Origin: Variovorax sp. 679
GTDB taxonomy: Bacteria > Pseudomonadota > Gammaproteobacteria > Burkholderiales > Burkholderiaceae_C
Length of the DNA: 64,000 nucleotides
Assembly: GCF_003952185.1 (NCBI RefSeq)
Contig: NZ_RXFS01000009.1
Location: 1 to 64,000 of the forward strand
Direction of reading: 5' to 3'
Under the pieces are notes generated by a model that saw only the letters and a program-made list of their open reading frames with translations, was not told the origin of the DNA and did not search any database. This document shows, piece by piece, positions 1-9,130 of this stretch. Positions within the stretch are counted from its first letter, which is position 1. Every line of letters starts with the position of its first letter. The position numbers and the translations under genes are program-made.

Positions 1-61
1 AATCTGTCATCCTTCTACCGACTACAACCAACCCGGACGTACAGACGTCAAAACCCTAGCC

Positions 62-856
62 ATGTCTTTCGTCAATCACCTTCAGCTTATTGGCGCCTTC
101 GCGTTTGTCTTGTTCACCGCTGTTTTCATTATTTGGTATACGGGAAGAAAACTTGCAAGTCGCAACTTCTCAGACATTCGCATCGTTTGGTATCTTTTTT
201 CACTGACCTTGACCGTCACGCTCTTGATCGCTTGCTGGGCCAGCAGTGCGGGCGCCATTGACGGGGCCGGAAGCTTTCAAGGTGCCGCAGGGGCAGTGCT
301 CCTCAAGTTGCTCAAGAGCACGCTTGATCTTGAAACCGCCTTCATCGTCTACGGCGGTGTTGTGGCTTTGATAGTCTTCCCGCAGTTTGCAAGTTGGGTG
401 CTTAGCGGACTGCATGGTTGCGCCTCGACGCCGATCTTGGTCGGTCCGGCTTTCAGATTCTTCTTTTGGAGTGTCGTGAAGTCCTTGGTTGTCGTAGCGG
501 GCGTCATTCTCACCACAGGTGTGTATGGCTGGTTAATTGGCTGGGAGGGGATGACCGCCAGACAAACCACAGTTCACGCATGCATAGCGCTGATGTCGCT
601 CGTCGTAGCCTTCGCCTTGCTTTACGTCTATCGCGACCCTGATGATGCTCTTGCGCCGACAAGCAACCCAAGTCCACGCGCTGCGAAGCTCTGCAACTTC
701 ATTCTTCAGATCAATGCCTGGATGAATCGTCGGATCACGCCGCCCGCCGAGTCCACACCGCAAAAGCCTTCTTACACGATGAGTGCATCTTTCATCATGC
801 AGCCTGAGGGGCAAATGGGGCAATGGAAGCTTTCTGCAAAATACAGATGGCCTTGA
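62..856 (+). CDS. Hypothetical polytopic inner-membrane protein
   Basis: I do not recognise this 264-residue protein. The first 210 residues hold four or five hydrophobic segments (about 8-27, 40-62, 92-115, 133-157 and 170-190), so it should sit in the inner membrane. The last 65 residues are hydrophilic and contain no motif I know. The start is the first ATG after a non-coding leader, with no strong ribosome-binding site. Base composition is clearly lower in GC than the rest of the window and codon use is mixed (TTT, CTT, AAA), which suggests acquisition by transfer. Neighbours give no functional hint: the next gene is convergent. About 270 bases after its stop, up to 1130, carry no gene; only a small perfect palindrome at 902-916 stands out. 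Confidence 0.6.
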   Translation: MSFVNHLQLIGAFAFVLFTAVFIIWYTGRKLASRNFSDIRIVWYLFSLTLTVTLLIACWASSAGAIDGAGSFQGAAGAVLLKLLKSTLDLETAFIVYGGVVALIVFPQFASWVLSGLHGCASTPILVGPAFRFFFWSVVKSLVVVAGVILTTGVYGWLIGWEGMTARQTTVHACIALMSLVVAFALLYVYRDPDDALAPTSNPSPRAAKLCNFILQINAWMNRRITPPAESTPQKPSYTMSASFIMQPEGQMGQWKLSAKYRWP

Positions 857-1130
857 ACCAACCGAGCCACCCGTATCTGAAAACTGGCGTTCTTGTGATT
901 CCTGCTTGCCAAGCAGAACACGAGCCTCTTCCTACGTGTCTAGCATCTCTCATTCATCGCCAAACATTCAACGGATCGAGGAGAGCTTGCCAGTCATCAT
1001 GACCAACTCGAGGTCGATTCGGTTTCTTGTGCTTGTTGTACCAAGCCTGATCGGTTAGCAACTCGTGCTCGCGCGTGAGGTCGCTGATCCCGCGTGTCTC
1101 TTCATGCGCTGCAAGACATTCACTGTTCAA

Positions 1131-2045
1131 TCAAGCCGGATCAAACCCCGGCGCCGAACTGATCTCCGTCGGCTTGTAGATCTTGTGCTGCGCCACCCCG
1201 CTCCCCGCATCGGTCACCACCAGCAGGCGCCACAGCGGCTCGCGCTTGGAGCAGTCGCTTTCTTCCTTGCTGAGCTTGAAGCTGGGCACGCCGGGCGCGG
1301 TGCCCTTGACGGTCACGCGCAGCAGGGTCTGGCCCTTGGCGTTCGACACTTCGAGGTCGAAGCCCTTGCCGCTCATGTTCTCGGCCTTGTAGCCGTAGCC
1401 GGTGAAGTGCTTCACCACGTATTCAAGGGCGGCGGCCTGCACGGCTTCGGGCGTGGCCTTGTCGTCGTCGGCTGCCTTGGCGGCGGCGGAGAGTTTCTGC
1501 GGCACGTTGCCGCGTTCGCGGGCGGCCTGCACTTCGGCTTCGCTGGGCACCCAGCCGCGCGGGCCGCGCACGAGCACGGCGAGTTTCTGGTCGGGCTCCC
1601 AGCTTGCGACGTGCCATTCGTCGTCGTCGCGCACGCGGGTGGACACCTTGGCGTCCTTGTTGCTTTCGACTTCGAGGATGGCGATGCGGTTGGTCTGCAC
1701 CACGGCGCGGAAGCCGTTGCCGGCGTCATAGCTGCGCTTGAGCAGCGCGAGGCGGTCCTTGGCGCGCTGCAGTTGCTGGGCGTTGCGCTCGCCGCCGCCG
1801 GCGCGGTGGTGAACGTCGAGTGATTCGAGGTAGAACCAGCGCCCGTTGGCGCCCAGGTTCACCCATTCGGCCCAGATGGTGGCGATGACGTTGTCGCCGG
1901 TGGCCAGCCATGCGTGCTCGAATGGCTTGTCGCGCGCGTCGAACACACCCATCTTGGCGACGATTTCCACCGGCGTGAGCCGGGGGCCCGAGAGCCGCAT
2001 CTCGTCGATCACAGTGAGTACGCGGGGGTCGACTTCCTTTTCCAT
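1131..2045 (-). CDS. DUF3883-domain protein
   Basis: A 304-residue soluble protein. The C-terminal part (about 205-290: EYVVKHFTGYGYKAENMSG, then GFDLEVSNAKG and LLRVTVKGT) matches the pattern of DUF3883, a restriction-endonuclease-like fold often fused to helicases, ATPases or defence proteins; the D-x-E and V-K-G positions look like the nuclease-fold core. The N-terminal 150 residues are unrecognised (FEHAWLATGDNVIATIWAEW, WFYLESLDVHH). The start is an ATG at 2045 followed by acidic residues. It stands alone: no helicase or methylase is adjacent, and the neighbour at 62-856 is convergent. A nucleic-acid-related or defence role is only inferred from the domain family. Confidence 0.6.
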   Translation of the reverse strand: MEKEVDPRVLTVIDEMRLSGPRLTPVEIVAKMGVFDARDKPFEHAWLATGDNVIATIWAEWVNLGANGRWFYLESLDVHHRAGGGERNAQQLQRAKDRLALLKRSYDAGNGFRAVVQTNRIAILEVESNKDAKVSTRVRDDDEWHVASWEPDQKLAVLVRGPRGWVPSEAEVQAARERGNVPQKLSAAAKAADDDKATPEAVQAAALEYVVKHFTGYGYKAENMSGKGFDLEVSNAKGQTLLRVTVKGTAPGVPSFKLSKEESDCSKREPLWRLLVVTDAGSGVAQHKIYKPTEISSAPGFDPA

Positions 2046-2156
2046 TCAGCGGAATTCTCTTGAGGTTGATGAGGTTGGGAGAGAGGGGCTGGGAGTATGC
2101 CGCATCGCCTGCGGCCGGGCGCCGGGCAGGCGCATTCGTGTGGCACGATCCGGCGC

Positions 2157-2717
2157 ATGAACGAGCCGTCACGCCGCATACCGTATCGCACCTGGCCGGG
2201 GGCGCTGGCGGTGCTCCTCGCCATTGCGGCCTACGTGGGCGGCCTCACGTACTGGGACCGCCACACCTCGGGCAACCGCCCTCTTCCCGCCGGAAAGACG
2301 GTCGAGGCGGGCCAGGCCCGCTTCGTGCCGGCCGAGGGGTGGGAGATGGACGTTTCGCGCTCCAAGGCGGGCCAGTCGCTCATGCTCTTCAAGGGCGGCC
2401 ACAAGTTCCTGGTTTCCACCTTCCCGTGGGCGGGCGGGCCCGACGGCCCGCTGGTGCGCCAGCAGCGGCTGATGGAGCGCGGCCAGCGGCTGCAGATCGA
2501 CGGCGACGTGTCCGACTTCATCACCTCCTGGGGCCTGCAGGGCAAGACTTTCGCGTACTACAGCTCGAAGCTGGCGGGGCGGTTCTGGCAAGTAGTCGAC
2601 CAGCGGCGCAAGTCGCTGGTGCAGATCGACTTCTACGGCTCCGACGACGGCATGGAAGAAGCGCTGGCGGACGCGCGCGGCATGCTCGACTCGATGGACC
2701 TGGAGGCGCCGCAGTGA
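2157..2717 (+). CDS. Membrane-anchored exported hypothetical protein
   Basis: A 186-residue protein with a cytoplasmic N-terminus (about 12 residues), one hydrophobic anchor (about 14-32, GALAVLLAIAAYVGGLTYW) and an extracytoplasmic domain of about 150 residues. The ATG at 2157 is chosen over an upstream ATG at 2097 because it puts the anchor directly at the N-terminus. The globular part (FVPAEGWEMDVSRSKAG, FLVSTFPWAGG, LVQIDFYGSDDGMEEAL) loosely resembles DcrB/PsbP-like folds, but I cannot assign a family. Its TGA stop overlaps the GTG start of the PrsW-like protease gene (GTGA), so the two are translationally coupled. The protein may be a substrate or partner of that protease; this is inference. 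Confidence 0.7.
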   Translation: MNEPSRRIPYRTWPGALAVLLAIAAYVGGLTYWDRHTSGNRPLPAGKTVEAGQARFVPAEGWEMDVSRSKAGQSLMLFKGGHKFLVSTFPWAGGPDGPLVRQQRLMERGQRLQIDGDVSDFITSWGLQGKTFAYYSSKLAGRFWQVVDQRRKSLVQIDFYGSDDGMEEALADARGMLDSMDLEAPQ

Positions 2718-3910
2718 ACGCGCCCGTCTTCGCCCAGAGCAATCAGGATGCAGGCGCCTGGCCGGTAGGCACCGACTCCTTCTTCCAGCCGCGGCGCGTG
2801 GCGTTCTGGGTGCTGATAGCGCTGATCGTCAACGGGCTCTTCTACCTGGGCTACATGTTCTCGATCGGCTTCAGGGTGGTGCCGGTCACCGCCTTGTTGG
2901 GGCTGACGGTGTGGGGCATCTACACGCTGCTCTTCGTGCTGGCCTTCGGCACGCTCGACCTGCTGGAGCAGCATCCGCCGGAGGGCTACGTGCTGGCCTT
3001 CATGTGGGGCGGCATGGGGGCGGTGTATTTCGCGGCGCCGGCGAACGTCGCCATCCAGAGCCTGTGCGCCAAGCTGGTGTCGCCGGAGTTCGTGGCGGCG
3101 TGGGGGCCGGCCATTGCGGGGCCGATCACCGAAGAATTTCTGAAGCTCATGGGCGTGATCCTGCTCGTGCTGGTGGCGCGCAACCAGTTCCAGACGTACC
3201 TGTCGGTGCTGATCGTGGGCGCCATGGCGGGGCTGGGCTTCCAGGTGATCGAGAACCTGAGCTACACGGTGCGCTCCTCCATCCACTTTCCGCTGGAGAA
3301 CCAGGTCTATCCGGTGCTGCTCAACCTGTTCACGCGCGGGCTGTTGAGCGGGCTGTGGAGCCATGCGGCCTACACGACGATCGCTTCGTTCGGCGTTGCG
3401 TGGTTCCTGCTGCATCCGCAGCGGCCGATGGTGGCGCGCATCGCAATGGCGGTGCTGTGCTTCGTGCTCGCATGGGCCATGCACTTCATCTGGAACTCGC
3501 CCTTCCTCGAAGACCTGTTCGACGGCGGCTATGGAGAGATGGCCGTCATGTTGGTGATCAAGGGGCTGCCCGCGATCATCGTGGCGGGGCTCTTCTGGCA
3601 GGTGGCCGCGCGCGAGAACGGCACCTACCTGCATGCGCTGGCAGCCTGGTTCGTGCCCGAGCGCGACCTGATCCGCGACGACGAATGGGTACGGCTTGGC
3701 GCGCCGATGCAGCGCTACAAGGTGCGCCGCGAAATGGGCTGGACCTACGGCTGGCGCGCAAGGCGCCTGAAGACACATCTGCAGCGCGAACAGCTGCGGC
3801 TGATCCGCAAGGCCGCAACCTACGGGCGCGGGGCGCAGACGCTGCGGCACGAATTGGCAGTGAGGCGGCTGCGGGCCAAGCTCGATCCGATCATCGAAGC
3901 GCGGGCCTGA
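2714..3910 (+). CDS. PrsW-family intramembrane metalloprotease
   Basis: A 398-residue polytopic membrane protein. Family motifs are present in order: EEFLK at residues 140-144 (the ExxxK-type catalytic motif), a G-F-x-x-x-E-N motif (FQVIENLSY), a conserved His in SGLWSHAAYTT and a fourth motif MHFIWN. PrsW enzymes cut membrane-bound anti-sigma factors or related targets inside the membrane. The hydrophilic C-terminal 110 residues after the last helix are rich in Arg and Lys (WTYGWRARRLKTHLQREQ) and should be cytoplasmic. The GTG start at 2714 overlaps the preceding stop; the frame stays open upstream but that part has no membrane character. No anti-sigma factor gene is adjacent, so the target is unknown. 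Confidence 0.8.
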   Translation: MNAPVFAQSNQDAGAWPVGTDSFFQPRRVAFWVLIALIVNGLFYLGYMFSIGFRVVPVTALLGLTVWGIYTLLFVLAFGTLDLLEQHPPEGYVLAFMWGGMGAVYFAAPANVAIQSLCAKLVSPEFVAAWGPAIAGPITEEFLKLMGVILLVLVARNQFQTYLSVLIVGAMAGLGFQVIENLSYTVRSSIHFPLENQVYPVLLNLFTRGLLSGLWSHAAYTTIASFGVAWFLLHPQRPMVARIAMAVLCFVLAWAMHFIWNSPFLEDLFDGGYGEMAVMLVIKGLPAIIVAGLFWQVAARENGTYLHALAAWFVPERDLIRDDEWVRLGAPMQRYKVRREMGWTYGWRARRLKTHLQREQLRLIRKAATYGRGAQTLRHELAVRRLRAKLDPIIEARA

Positions 3911-3989
3911 ACCGGGGCGTTGCTTTCTCGCGAGGAAGGGCAATTCCTGCCCTGAGTTGTTAAAAAAGATTGCTAAAGTCGTACGCGTC

Positions 3990-5921
3990 ATGCGACGACA
4001 ACAACAAGAAATGCTTGGACTGCGCCTCCTGGTGCTGCTGGTACTCGCGGTACTGGGGGCCAGCTGGGGCTTCTCCGCCCGGGCCGTCACGCTCGTCGAG
4101 CAGGCCCAACTCACGCTGACCCTGCATGGCCCCCACCCGGTGGCCCAGCCGCCGGAGCCGCACAGCGTGCAATTGCCCTACAACTGGGACCAGCGGCAAG
4201 GCGCTGTCGACGGCGAGGCGATGTTCGCGTTCGACGTTCCCATCACCGACCCTGCCGTGCCTCAGGCACTGTTCGTGCCGCGCATCGGCAACAGCTTTCG
4301 CGTGCTGGTCGATGGCCGGGAGCTGGCGCGGTTCGGCACCTTTCCGCCGGGGCCGTACGACGACGCTTCCTTCACGCCGCAGTACTTCACGCTGCCGGCG
4401 GCGGCGTCGGCCGGGCCTCGGCGGGTGGAAATCGTCATCGCCGCGCAGGCTGCCCGGCAAGGCGGGCTGTCGCCGGTGGTGGCGGGCAGCGAGGCGGAGA
4501 TCCGGCCGCTGTATGAAGACGCGGTGTTCTGGCAAATCAGCGGCGGGCGCTTCATTGCCATCGTGAGCGGCGTGCTGGGAGCGCTGTCGCTGCTGGTGTG
4601 GCTGCGGCAGCGCGAATCGGTATACCTCTATTACGGGCTTGGCGAGCTGCTCTGGTCGGTGCAGACGGCGCGCGTGCTGTTCACGCATGCGCCGCTGCCA
4701 TGGCCCTGGTGGGGCGTGATTCCGCTCGCGGCATTCCAGGCCGCGGTGCCGCTGCTGTGCCGCTTCGCGCTGGCCGTGGTGGGCAAGGGCGACACCCGGC
4801 TTGCGCGCTTCCTGGGCCTGCTGGCTCTGCTGGCGCCTGTCACGGCCACGATCGGCATCACGGTGCCGTTACTGTGGCTGATGCCGGTGTGGCAGATGCT
4901 GTTCCTGGTGGCAGGGCTGGCGATGGTGGTGGTGGTCGTGCGGGTGGCGATACGCAGCTCGGTGCTGGAACATCGCGTGCTGGGCGTGGCGGTAGTGCTG
5001 GTGGTGCTGAGCGCCGCGCGCGACAACTGGGTGATGCGTACATCGCCCGAGGCCTATGCGGTGGTGCCGTGGATACGCTTCGCATGGGTGGGCTTCGCCA
5101 TCTCGCTGGGCTGGGTGATCGCCGAGCGCATGCGCAAGGACATGCGCGCGGTGGCGCAGATGAACGCCTCGCTCGAAGCCGAACTGGCCGAGCGCAACGC
5201 GGCGCTGGAAGCCGTCTTCGCGCGCGAACGCGAGGGCGAGAAAGCGCGCGGCGCGCTGGAAGAGCGCCAGCGCCTCACGCAGGACCTGCACGACGGCCTC
5301 GGCGGCCAGCTCGTCGGCCTGCTGCAGATGGCCCAGCAGCCGGGAGCCGCCATGGGCGACGTGGCGCTGCACCTGCGCGACGCGGTGGACCAGCTCAAGC
5401 TCACGGTCGACGCCATGCACGGCTGCGAAGGCGACGTGGCCTCCGCGCTGGGCAGCGTGCGCTACCGCCTCGGCCCGCGCCTGCAGGCCGCCGGCATCGA
5501 CCTGCGTTGGGACGTGGGCTCGCTGCCCACGATGACCGGCTGGAGCGCACGCGAATCGCACCAGCTGCAGATGCTGCTGTTCGAGGCCTTCGGCAATCTG
5601 ATGGCGCATGCGCAGGCGACGCAGGCAAGCCTGGGCGCGAGGCTGGTTGAAGGCACCGGGGAACACGCCATCGAGATCGAACTGCGCGACAACGGCCGGG
5701 GCTTCGATACGCAGGCCGCATTCGCGGGCAAGGGCCTCGCGAACATGCGCGCTCGTGCCGCGGCACTGGGAGGCACGCTCACCGTGAGTTCGCAGCCCGG
5801 GGAGACAAGCCTGCGGCTGCATCTGCCCGTGCCGGCGGCATCGACGACGGCAGCGGGCGAGTCCGCCGCCTCCGGGATGGATCAGCTGCCGATGCGTCCG
5901 GCGAACGGCACGTTGCGATAA
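3990..5921 (+). CDS. NarL-type sensor histidine kinase with extracytoplasmic sensor and multi-helix region (orphan)
   Basis: A 643-residue membrane histidine kinase. Order: an N-terminal hydrophobic signal/anchor, an extracytoplasmic beta-rich sensor (about 35-185, with LPYNWDQRQG and VPRIGNSFRVLVDGREL) like the 7TMR-DISM extracellular domain, about seven membrane segments, a short coiled coil, a HisKA_3 dimerisation domain with the phosphoacceptor His434 in DLHDGLGG, and a C-terminal HATPase with DNGRGF and GKGLANMRARAAALGG. ATG 3990 is chosen; an in-frame TTG at 3957 and ATG at 4011 are alternatives, and no strong ribosome-binding site decides. No response regulator is adjacent. Its architecture and H-box match the kinase at 34561-36456. 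The 3' end overlaps the convergent DUF1266 gene by 40 bases. Confidence 0.82.
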   Translation: MRRQQQEMLGLRLLVLLVLAVLGASWGFSARAVTLVEQAQLTLTLHGPHPVAQPPEPHSVQLPYNWDQRQGAVDGEAMFAFDVPITDPAVPQALFVPRIGNSFRVLVDGRELARFGTFPPGPYDDASFTPQYFTLPAAASAGPRRVEIVIAAQAARQGGLSPVVAGSEAEIRPLYEDAVFWQISGGRFIAIVSGVLGALSLLVWLRQRESVYLYYGLGELLWSVQTARVLFTHAPLPWPWWGVIPLAAFQAAVPLLCRFALAVVGKGDTRLARFLGLLALLAPVTATIGITVPLLWLMPVWQMLFLVAGLAMVVVVVRVAIRSSVLEHRVLGVAVVLVVLSAARDNWVMRTSPEAYAVVPWIRFAWVGFAISLGWVIAERMRKDMRAVAQMNASLEAELAERNAALEAVFAREREGEKARGALEERQRLTQDLHDGLGGQLVGLLQMAQQPGAAMGDVALHLRDAVDQLKLTVDAMHGCEGDVASALGSVRYRLGPRLQAAGIDLRWDVGSLPTMTGWSARESHQLQMLLFEAFGNLMAHAQATQASLGARLVEGTGEHAIEIELRDNGRGFDTQAAFAGKGLANMRARAAALGGTLTVSSQPGETSLRLHLPVPAASTTAAGESAASGMDQLPMRPANGTLR

Positions 5922-6694
5922 GGACTGCGCGCCTCGTTCAGCAACATGCGGTTGGTGCGCAGCAGATGCTCTTCGCGTGCGTCGGAGTATTTCCAGATCA
6001 GGCCGCCGGCAATGTACGCAGCGCTCACCTGCGACCAGTCGGTGTACGCCTCGCGTACCTGCGTCGCAAGGCCGCCGGCAAAGCCCGCGAACTCCGCGCG
6101 CTCGATGTAGCCGAGTTGCACCGCCCATCGCGACAGGCTGGCCAGGCGCACGGCGTCCCATGCGACGAGGTCGGAGATCTGGTTCGGCGAGACCTTGAAA
6201 TGCTTGCGCAGCGCGTCGACCCAGCTCTGGCTGCCCGACATCAGCTGGCCCAGCTCCGCCATCGGCTTGCCGCTTTGCGCCGCGAGCTCGCGATAGTCCA
6301 GGCTCTTGCGTGCCTTGATCTGGAAGAACGAGGGAAAGAAGGCGTCCATGACCATGCGCAGGACCGCTGGCGTTTCCTGCGTTGCCGTGTCGATCGCGGC
6401 AATGGCCTTCCACAAGGGGCGATAGGCCGAGCGCTGCCCCTCCTCGGTGAGCCATCGCGCGGTCTGCTCGAAGCTGGCGCGGTCATGCACGCTCCAGACG
6501 TGGGCGATGCCCTCGCGCAGCACGTCGTCGTCCTTGCCGGTGGGCACCGCGTTCAGGTAGTCGCCGTTGAAGGCGGACAAGGGTGCACTGAGCGTGACCA
6601 GCCATTGCTCTTCGCCTGCGAGCACATCGGCGGTGTCGAAGTGCAGTTTCTCGTTGTCCATCAGCGAATGGCTGAGCGCGTCCATCATTCCCAT
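5882..6694 (-). CDS. DUF1266-domain protein
   Basis: A 270-residue soluble protein. The second half matches the DUF1266 pattern seen in YbeU/YbeR-like proteins: a WDAVRLASLSRWAVQLGYI block, then WSQVSAAYIAGGLIWKYS; an earlier WSVHDRASFEQTARWLTEEG block is the family's 'work on the region' motif. The family has no established biochemical function. The start at 6694 is preceded by AGGA at a good distance (AGGAATTTCCATG), which decides it over an upstream ATG at 6736. No signal peptide. It converges on the orphan kinase gene with a 40-base overlap, and no partner is evident. Confidence 0.78.
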   Translation of the reverse strand: MGMMDALSHSLMDNEKLHFDTADVLAGEEQWLVTLSAPLSAFNGDYLNAVPTGKDDDVLREGIAHVWSVHDRASFEQTARWLTEEGQRSAYRPLWKAIAAIDTATQETPAVLRMVMDAFFPSFFQIKARKSLDYRELAAQSGKPMAELGQLMSGSQSWVDALRKHFKVSPNQISDLVAWDAVRLASLSRWAVQLGYIERAEFAGFAGGLATQVREAYTDWSQVSAAYIAGGLIWKYSDAREEHLLRTNRMLLNEARSPYRNVPFAGRIGS

Positions 6695-6859
6695 GGAAAT
6701 TCCTGGTGATCGAAAACAGAGGAGTGGGCTGAGCAACTGGCGAACAGGCGCCAGCGTGGCGCGATCCGCGCGCCGCAGCCCGGAAACGGGCGATGCTACA
6801 AGAAGCGCTGGCCCGGATTCTGATGAATTCTTCCTGGCAGCTGGCGCCGGCGAAACGGA

Positions 6860-6894
6860 AAAAGGGAGGCGGGCTCAGCGCCCTCCTCCCTTTT
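6860..6894 (-). terminator. Bidirectional rho-independent terminator
   Basis: A 15-base-pair stem with one mismatch (6860-6874 with 6880-6894) and a 5-base loop. On the minus strand it lies just after the stop of the phosphoesterase gene and ends in a run of five T; on the plus strand it is followed by TTTTGTTCTTT. It best serves the 6923-9130 gene. Confidence 0.85.
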
Positions 6895-6922
6895 GTTCTT
6901 TCCGACGCAGTGAAGCGCGGGA

Positions 6923-9130
6923 CTACTTGCTGAAGCTCAGTGCGCTCGTCAGGTCACCCATCGGACGGCTGCCGTTCTTCACGAGCGCGGCGTCGCGATC
7001 GACCAGGCCCTGCAGCGGCGGCAGCGACCAGCGGTGCGTGATGAAGCGCAGCGTGGAGGCGGTGTCGTACTGGGTCTTGTCGACGAAGCCCTTCTTCGCG
7101 AACGGCGAGACGATGAGCGCGGGAATGCGCGTGCCGGGGCCCCAGCGGTCGCCCTTGGGCACGGTGGCGTGGTCGTAGAAGCCGCCGTTCTCGTCGTAGG
7201 TGACGACCACGAGCATGTTCTTCCACTGCGGGCTGGCCTGCAGCTTGGCGAGCACGTCGGCGATGTGCGCGTCGCCGTCGGCCACGCTGGCGTAGCCGGG
7301 GTGCTGGTTCAGGTTGCCCTGCGGCTTGTAGAAGCTCACGGCGGGCAGCGTGCCTGCGGCAACGTCCTTGAGGAAGTCACTGTCGAAGTCCTTCAGGTGA
7401 GCTGCGCGCGCATCAGGGTGGGCGACCGGATCGAAGGCCGCGTAGTAGTTGAACGGCTGGTGGTGCGACTGGAAGTTCGGCACCTTGTTGTTGTAGATGA
7501 CGGTCCGGTCGCTGCTCGCTGTATTCCATGAGCCCGCATACCAGGCCCAGCTCAGCCCCTTCGCGCTCAGCAGGTCGCCGATGGTCTGGCCGGTCTGCGG
7601 CGGGAGCGTAGAGGCCGCGGCCGGGTCGGCCAGTTTTCCTGTCGTGTCGCTGGCCGACGGTGCATTGCCGCTCGGCTGGTATGCCGGCTGCATGGTGTTG
7701 ACCGCGTAGAAGTTGCCGGCTGCGTCCTTCGGCGTCAGGGTGCTGTCCTTCAGGTATGTGGGCGCACCGTTGAGCACCGAGGTCGGTGCGTTGGCGGCAG
7801 GAGTGAGGCGCACGAAGTTGCCGTTGGCGTCCGTGTCGATGGCCGAGATCGACTTGTTGGCGGGCGAGTTGGCAGCATCGGCGTTCGGGTACTGCGGCGC
7901 GCAGGCACACACGAGGTACTGGTGATTCAGGAAAGAACCGCCGAACGCGCCCATGAAGAAGTTGTCGGCCAGCGTGAAGTTCTTCGCCACTTGCCACAAC
8001 TGCATCTTGTTGCCGTCGTAGTAGCCCATGCTGAGGCCGCCGGCATCCGAGTAGGCGCTGAACTTGTCGTTCTTGCCGCCGTTGATCTGCATCTGGTTGT
8101 TGTAGAAGCGATGGACGAGGTCACGAGAAATGACCGTCTGCGGAATCTCGATACCGGTGTTGAAGAAGCCGGTCTTGGCGTCGATCTGGAACATCTTGTT
8201 GGGCATGCCAACCGTCTGCTGCTGGGTGATCGTGTACTTGACGTCCTGCCCTGCCGCGGCCACGCCGTTCCACACAGGCGGCAACGTCGGCAACGTCGAT
8301 CCGTCGAAGTCCTTCTGCGGCTCCGGCGTGGTGGTCGACGAGGTCGGGTTCACGCCGGGAATGCCATTCGCGCCGGGGAACAGGCCGTACAGGTTGTCGA
8401 AGCCGCGGTTCTCGGCGTAGATGACGACGACGTTGGTGATCTGGTCGAGCGCGAAGCGGTTGCGCAACGCGGCGATCACGTCGCCGCCCGGGCCGGCTTC
8501 GGCCACGGCCTCGGCGATGCGCTCGATGGACTGGTCGATCTCGTTCTGCAGCGCGGTCCTGATGGCCGAGTCGGTCACCTTGTTGTGGTCCGCCAGCAGT
8601 TGGGCCTCGGGCACGCCGAGACGCGCTGCCAGCGCCTTGCGCGCGGCGGCCAGGTCGCCGCCGTTGGCATCCATCAGTGCGACGAGCTCGGTGCTGATGG
8701 CGCTCACCACGCCATTGGCGGCGGCCGGTGCGCGGAACACCAGCGGCTGCGTGACGGCGGTTTCTGTCTTGGTGGCCGGGTCGTAGCGCTTGCTCGAGGT
8801 GCCGATCTCGACCACCAGGGCGCCCTGCCCCGAGAGCGTGAAGGCACCGTCTGCGTCGGTGGTGGTGCTGGCCTCGCCGCTGTCGCAGCGGCCGTTGTTG
8901 TTGGCGTCGATGCAGACCTTGGCGTTGCGGTAGTAGCTGCCGGTGACCACGCCCGAGGTGGTGGGCGTGCTGTTGCCCGAAGGAAATGCGAAGAAGCCGG
9001 GGCCACTGCTGCTGCCGCCGCAGGCCACGACCATCGCCGCCGCCGCGATGGCCGTCGGCCAGGGGGTCAGGTGGCGCACCAGATTGCGCCCGCGAGTGGG
9101 CGCCTTGCTACGTTGGGAGGAGGTCATCAT
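6923..9130 (-). CDS. Lipoprotein phosphoesterase (AcpA/phospholipase C-like, PF04185 type)
   Basis: A 735-residue exported enzyme. The N-terminus has a basic region, a hydrophobic stretch and a lipobox (VVAC, Cys37), so it should be a lipoprotein. Residues 60-125 form a small beta module with a Cys-bounded calcium-like loop (CIDANNNGRCDSGE, 73-86). The catalytic domain begins near residue 230 (NVVVIYAENRGFDNLYG), where the E-N pair is the metal-binding signature of the phosphoesterase family of AcpA acid phosphatases and phospholipases C; further family blocks are YLVCACAPQYPN, FYKPQGNLNQHPGYASVADGD and VVVTYDENGGFYDHATVP near the C-terminus. The ATG at 9130 is chosen so that the signal peptide lies at the N-terminus. 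It is divergent from a paralogue at 9454 and ends in a strong terminator. Confidence 0.85.
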   Translation of the reverse strand: MMTSSQRSKAPTRGRNLVRHLTPWPTAIAAAAMVVACGGSSSGPGFFAFPSGNSTPTTSGVVTGSYYRNAKVCIDANNNGRCDSGEASTTTDADGAFTLSGQGALVVEIGTSSKRYDPATKTETAVTQPLVFRAPAAANGVVSAISTELVALMDANGGDLAAARKALAARLGVPEAQLLADHNKVTDSAIRTALQNEIDQSIERIAEAVAEAGPGGDVIAALRNRFALDQITNVVVIYAENRGFDNLYGLFPGANGIPGVNPTSSTTTPEPQKDFDGSTLPTLPPVWNGVAAAGQDVKYTITQQQTVGMPNKMFQIDAKTGFFNTGIEIPQTVISRDLVHRFYNNQMQINGGKNDKFSAYSDAGGLSMGYYDGNKMQLWQVAKNFTLADNFFMGAFGGSFLNHQYLVCACAPQYPNADAANSPANKSISAIDTDANGNFVRLTPAANAPTSVLNGAPTYLKDSTLTPKDAAGNFYAVNTMQPAYQPSGNAPSASDTTGKLADPAAASTLPPQTGQTIGDLLSAKGLSWAWYAGSWNTASSDRTVIYNNKVPNFQSHHQPFNYYAAFDPVAHPDARAAHLKDFDSDFLKDVAAGTLPAVSFYKPQGNLNQHPGYASVADGDAHIADVLAKLQASPQWKNMLVVVTYDENGGFYDHATVPKGDRWGPGTRIPALIVSPFAKKGFVDKTQYDTASTLRFITHRWSLPPLQGLVDRDAALVKNGSRPMGDLTSALSFSK

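Noticed and set aside
902..916. Small perfect palindrome CTGCTTG-C-CAAGCAG as operator or terminator
   Set aside because: It lies between convergent genes without a T-run or promoter, so no role can be supported.
3957..3989. TTG start for the orphan kinase
   Set aside because: It would only add a short Lys/Val-rich leader; ATG 3990 gives a more usual N-terminus, and no ribosome-binding site supports the TTG.
2633..4114. Long open frame opposite the PrsW and kinase genes
   Set aside because: Low-complexity Gln/His/Arg-rich translation typical of antisense frames; the plus-strand genes have clear family motifs.
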